Shown piece after piece: positions 4,875 through 6,080 of a DNA stretch of 6,080 nucleotides. The position numbers were made by a program, and so were the translations under genes. Source of the stretch: Flavobacteriales bacterium (lineage in GTDB: Bacteria; Bacteroidota; Bacteroidia; Flavobacteriales; UA16); NCBI GenBank assembly GCA_002683735.1, contig NYTZ01000167.1:1-6080 (forward strand). The letters are read 5' to 3'. Below the pieces are notes generated by a model that was not told the origin of the DNA, ran no database searches, and saw nothing but the letters and a program-made list of their open reading frames with translations. How positions within the stretch are numbered: position 1 is the first letter of the stretch; each line of letters opens with the position of its first letter.

Positions 4875-5327
4875 TTGGGACGATCACAAGAAACGTTCGG
4901 CAAGCGGGAGCGCGAGGCCAAACGCGCCAAGAAGAAGAAAGAGAAGGAGCTCAAGAAGCAGGAGGCCAAGGCCAACAAGCGGACCTTGGACAGCCCTGAC
5001 ATGATCGCGTATGTGGACGAGTTCGGCCGCATCGTGGACGAGCCGCCCGATCCCACCGAGCGCGAGGAGGTCAACTTGGAGGACATCCAGATCAGCGTGC
5101 CTAAAGACGAGGACATGCCGCCGGAGGACAAGACCCGCCGTGGAAAGGTGACCATGTTCAACCCCGACAAGGGCTTCGGATTCATCCGGGACCTCGACAG
5201 TGGAGAGAGCATCTTCGCCCACGTCACCAACATGAAAGAGGAAGTGGAGCAAGGAGACAAGGTGACGTTTGAAGTAGAACAGAGCCATAAGGGACCGTCG
5301 GCCATTAAGGTGACCATCGTCAAGTAA
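4875..5327 (+). CDS. Cold-shock-domain protein with lysine-rich N-terminal extension (TTG start)
   Basis: The protein has 150 residues. The TTG at 4875 is chosen because translation from it gives MGRSQETFGKRERE, the conserved N-terminus of this Bacteroidota family. No ATG lies near it; the next in-frame ATG is at codon 43, and upstream residues are not family-like. Residues 8-36 are a highly basic Lys/Arg/Glu helix, likely nucleic-acid binding or coiled. Residues 42-62 (MIAYVDEFGRIVDEPPDP) are also typical of the family. Residues 88-150 form a cold-shock OB-fold: RGKVTMFNPDKGFGFI carries RNP1 (99-104), and SIFAHV (112-117) is RNP2 with Ala where Val is usual. Such domains bind single-stranded RNA or DNA and act as RNA chaperones in the cytoplasm. 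It has its own promoter box and terminator, so it is probably monocistronic. Confidence 0.92.
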   Translation: MGRSQETFGKREREAKRAKKKKEKELKKQEAKANKRTLDSPDMIAYVDEFGRIVDEPPDPTEREEVNLEDIQISVPKDEDMPPEDKTRRGKVTMFNPDKGFGFIRDLDSGESIFAHVTNMKEEVEQGDKVTFEVEQSHKGPSAIKVTIVK

Positions 5328-5346
5328 TCCGGACGTTTCCGAACTG

Positions 5347-5375
5347 AAAAAGCCAGCCGTTGTGCTGGCTTTTTT
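5347..5375 (+). terminator. Intrinsic terminator after the cold-shock gene
   Basis: AAAAAGCCAGC (5347-5357) and GCTGGCTTTTT (5364-5374) pair around a 6-base loop, with one more T at 5375. It begins 20 bases after the stop codon. The A-run before the stem makes it potentially bidirectional. Confidence 0.93.
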
Positions 5376-5404
5376 CATGTTCGAACGTCTCAATGTTGGC
5401 TTCG

Positions 5405-5437
5405 TTTGACGCTCGGCGTAACATTAAGTTAACATTG
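5405..5437 (+). promoter_or_regulatory. Candidate Bacteroidota promoter for the beta-barrel gene
   Basis: TTTG (5405-5408) and TAACATTG (5430-5437, one mismatch to TAnnTTTG) are separated by 21 bases. A start near 5444 would precede the GGGGAGAG ribosome-binding site (5448-5455). TAACTTAG at 5441-5448 is an alternative -7 box. The spacer has repeated TAAC(ATT) units (5419-5444), making the exact box ambiguous. Confidence 0.4.
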
Positions 5438-5455
5438 TCGTAACTTAGGGGAGAG

Positions 5456-6034
5456 ATGAAAGGGAAGCTCCTCTTGATCGCCATCCTGATGGGGGCCATG
5501 GGGTCCAGCCATGGACAGTCGTCCGGGGTGGGCGTGGGGACCGATGGTGCGCTGTGGGCAGCGGGTTGGACCAACCTGCACATCGGTTTGGCCGTGCACG
5601 AAGAAGTGCGCGTGCACATCGGATTCGGTGTCATGGGCGATTCCGAACAGACTTCCGGTCTTGCCATCCGCCAGCGTCCAGAGGATTTTGACCAGGCCAC
5701 CTTGCTCACTTTGGGTGTGCGGGCCTACCCCGAAGGCATCCAGCGTCCCAAACTGAAGACCTTGTTGGGACTGGAGTATGCAGAGGAAACCTTCCGGACC
5801 CAATTGTTTCCCGGCACCAGTGCAGTCGGTCGCATGGATTGGGTTCGCACCGATGCCCGCGTGCTGGCTGGCATCGAGTGGCGTCCGGTTCAGCGGATGG
5901 GAGTCAACCTCCACGTCGGCGTTGGCCGCAGTGCGGTGCGTGGCACCTCGCTCGCATCAGAGTTTGTTCCACGACATGGGGAGCACAGCCCGTTCACCCG
6001 ATTGCTGGGGACCGAGCTCCTGTTTTGGTTCTGA
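5456..6034 (+). CDS. Small outer-membrane beta-barrel-like protein, function unknown
   Basis: The protein has 192 residues; the ATG at 5456 follows directly on a purine-rich GGGGAGAG ribosome-binding site (5448-5455). Residues 1-20 are a Sec signal (Lys2 and Lys4, a hydrophobic core, cleavage near SHGQ). The mature part alternates polar and apolar residues in several probable transmembrane strands: 38-47, 50-60, 82-92, 101-111, 131-142, 147-157 and 183-192. It ends in ...ELLFWF, with a terminal aromatic Phe as expected for outer-membrane barrels recognised by the BAM complex. Length and strand count suit a small 8-stranded barrel of the OmpA/OmpW size class, but I do not recognise a specific family. 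It has its own promoter candidate and downstream hairpin, so it is probably a single-gene unit. Ligand and role are unknown. Confidence 0.8.
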   Translation: MKGKLLLIAILMGAMGSSHGQSSGVGVGTDGALWAAGWTNLHIGLAVHEEVRVHIGFGVMGDSEQTSGLAIRQRPEDFDQATLLTLGVRAYPEGIQRPKLKTLLGLEYAEETFRTQLFPGTSAVGRMDWVRTDARVLAGIEWRPVQRMGVNLHVGVGRSAVRGTSLASEFVPRHGEHSPFTRLLGTELLFWF

Positions 6035-6041
6035 GTCCATC

Positions 6042-6075
6042 AAAAAAGGGCCAACCGTATGGAAGGCCCTCTCTT
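6042..6075. terminator. Hairpin terminator at the right edge, better in the minus direction
   Basis: AGGGCC (6047-6052) and GGCCCT (6065-6070) form a perfect 6-bp stem with a 12-base loop. On the plus strand the tail is only CTCTCTT, but on the minus strand the stem is followed by a run of Ts (complement of the A-run 6042-6047). It probably ends the beta-barrel transcript and also a minus-strand gene entering from beyond the right edge. Confidence 0.6.
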
Positions 6076-6080
6076 GAAGA

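Overview
The window looks like a chromosomal segment from a GC-rich member of the Bacteroidota, probably Flavobacteriales-like. The evidence is the gene content: a DUF4920 lipoprotein, a GreA-like protein of about 150 residues that is usually mislabelled '3-oxoacyl-ACP synthase' in this phylum, and a lysine-rich N-terminal extension on a cold-shock domain. One perfect TAnnTTTG promoter -7 box, the Bacteroidota type, agrees. No mobile element, tRNA, rRNA or CRISPR array was seen. Species cannot be named from the sequence alone.

Left part (1-2388). A GH3 beta-glucosidase-type lipoprotein gene on the minus strand runs off the left edge (1-681). A perfect inverted repeat (702-720) lies just upstream of it, in the divergent spacer. 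On the plus strand follows a tightly coupled set: a DUF4920 lipoprotein (800-1306), a small exported protein with one CxxCH haem motif (1306-1752), and a decayed purU (formyltetrahydrofolate deformylase) gene (1749-2388). The purU copy has two in-frame stops, a frameshift, a lost catalytic His and no C-terminus.

Middle part (2389-3539). No convincing protein gene is present. Instead, roughly 2448-3190 is packed with at least twenty short perfect or near-perfect hairpins. Read on the minus strand, their loops are classical RNA tetraloops: six GNRA, two UUCG inside C-G closing pairs, and one CUUG. Read on the plus strand they are not. A T-tailed stem closes the minus-strand 3' end, preceded by a candidate H-type pseudoknot, and a weak Bacteroidota-like promoter lies at 3278-3308. 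I interpret this as a large (about 0.75-0.82 kb) structured non-coding RNA on the minus strand. I could not match it to RNase P RNA, tmRNA, or group I or group II introns. It is the most interesting item in the window. A DnaA-box-like palindrome (3241-3260) and a strong plus-strand hairpin with a short T-run (3403-3448) lie between it and the next gene.

Right part (3540-6080). A two-gene unit overlapping by ATGA encodes a secreted protein that looks like two tandem NTF2-like domains (3540-4310) and the GreA-like protein (4307-4762). Next is a cold-shock-domain protein that must start at TTG (4875-5327), with its own TAnnTTTG box and a clear intrinsic terminator. Last is a small outer-membrane beta-barrel-like protein (5456-6034) followed by a terminator-like hairpin that points best to the minus strand.
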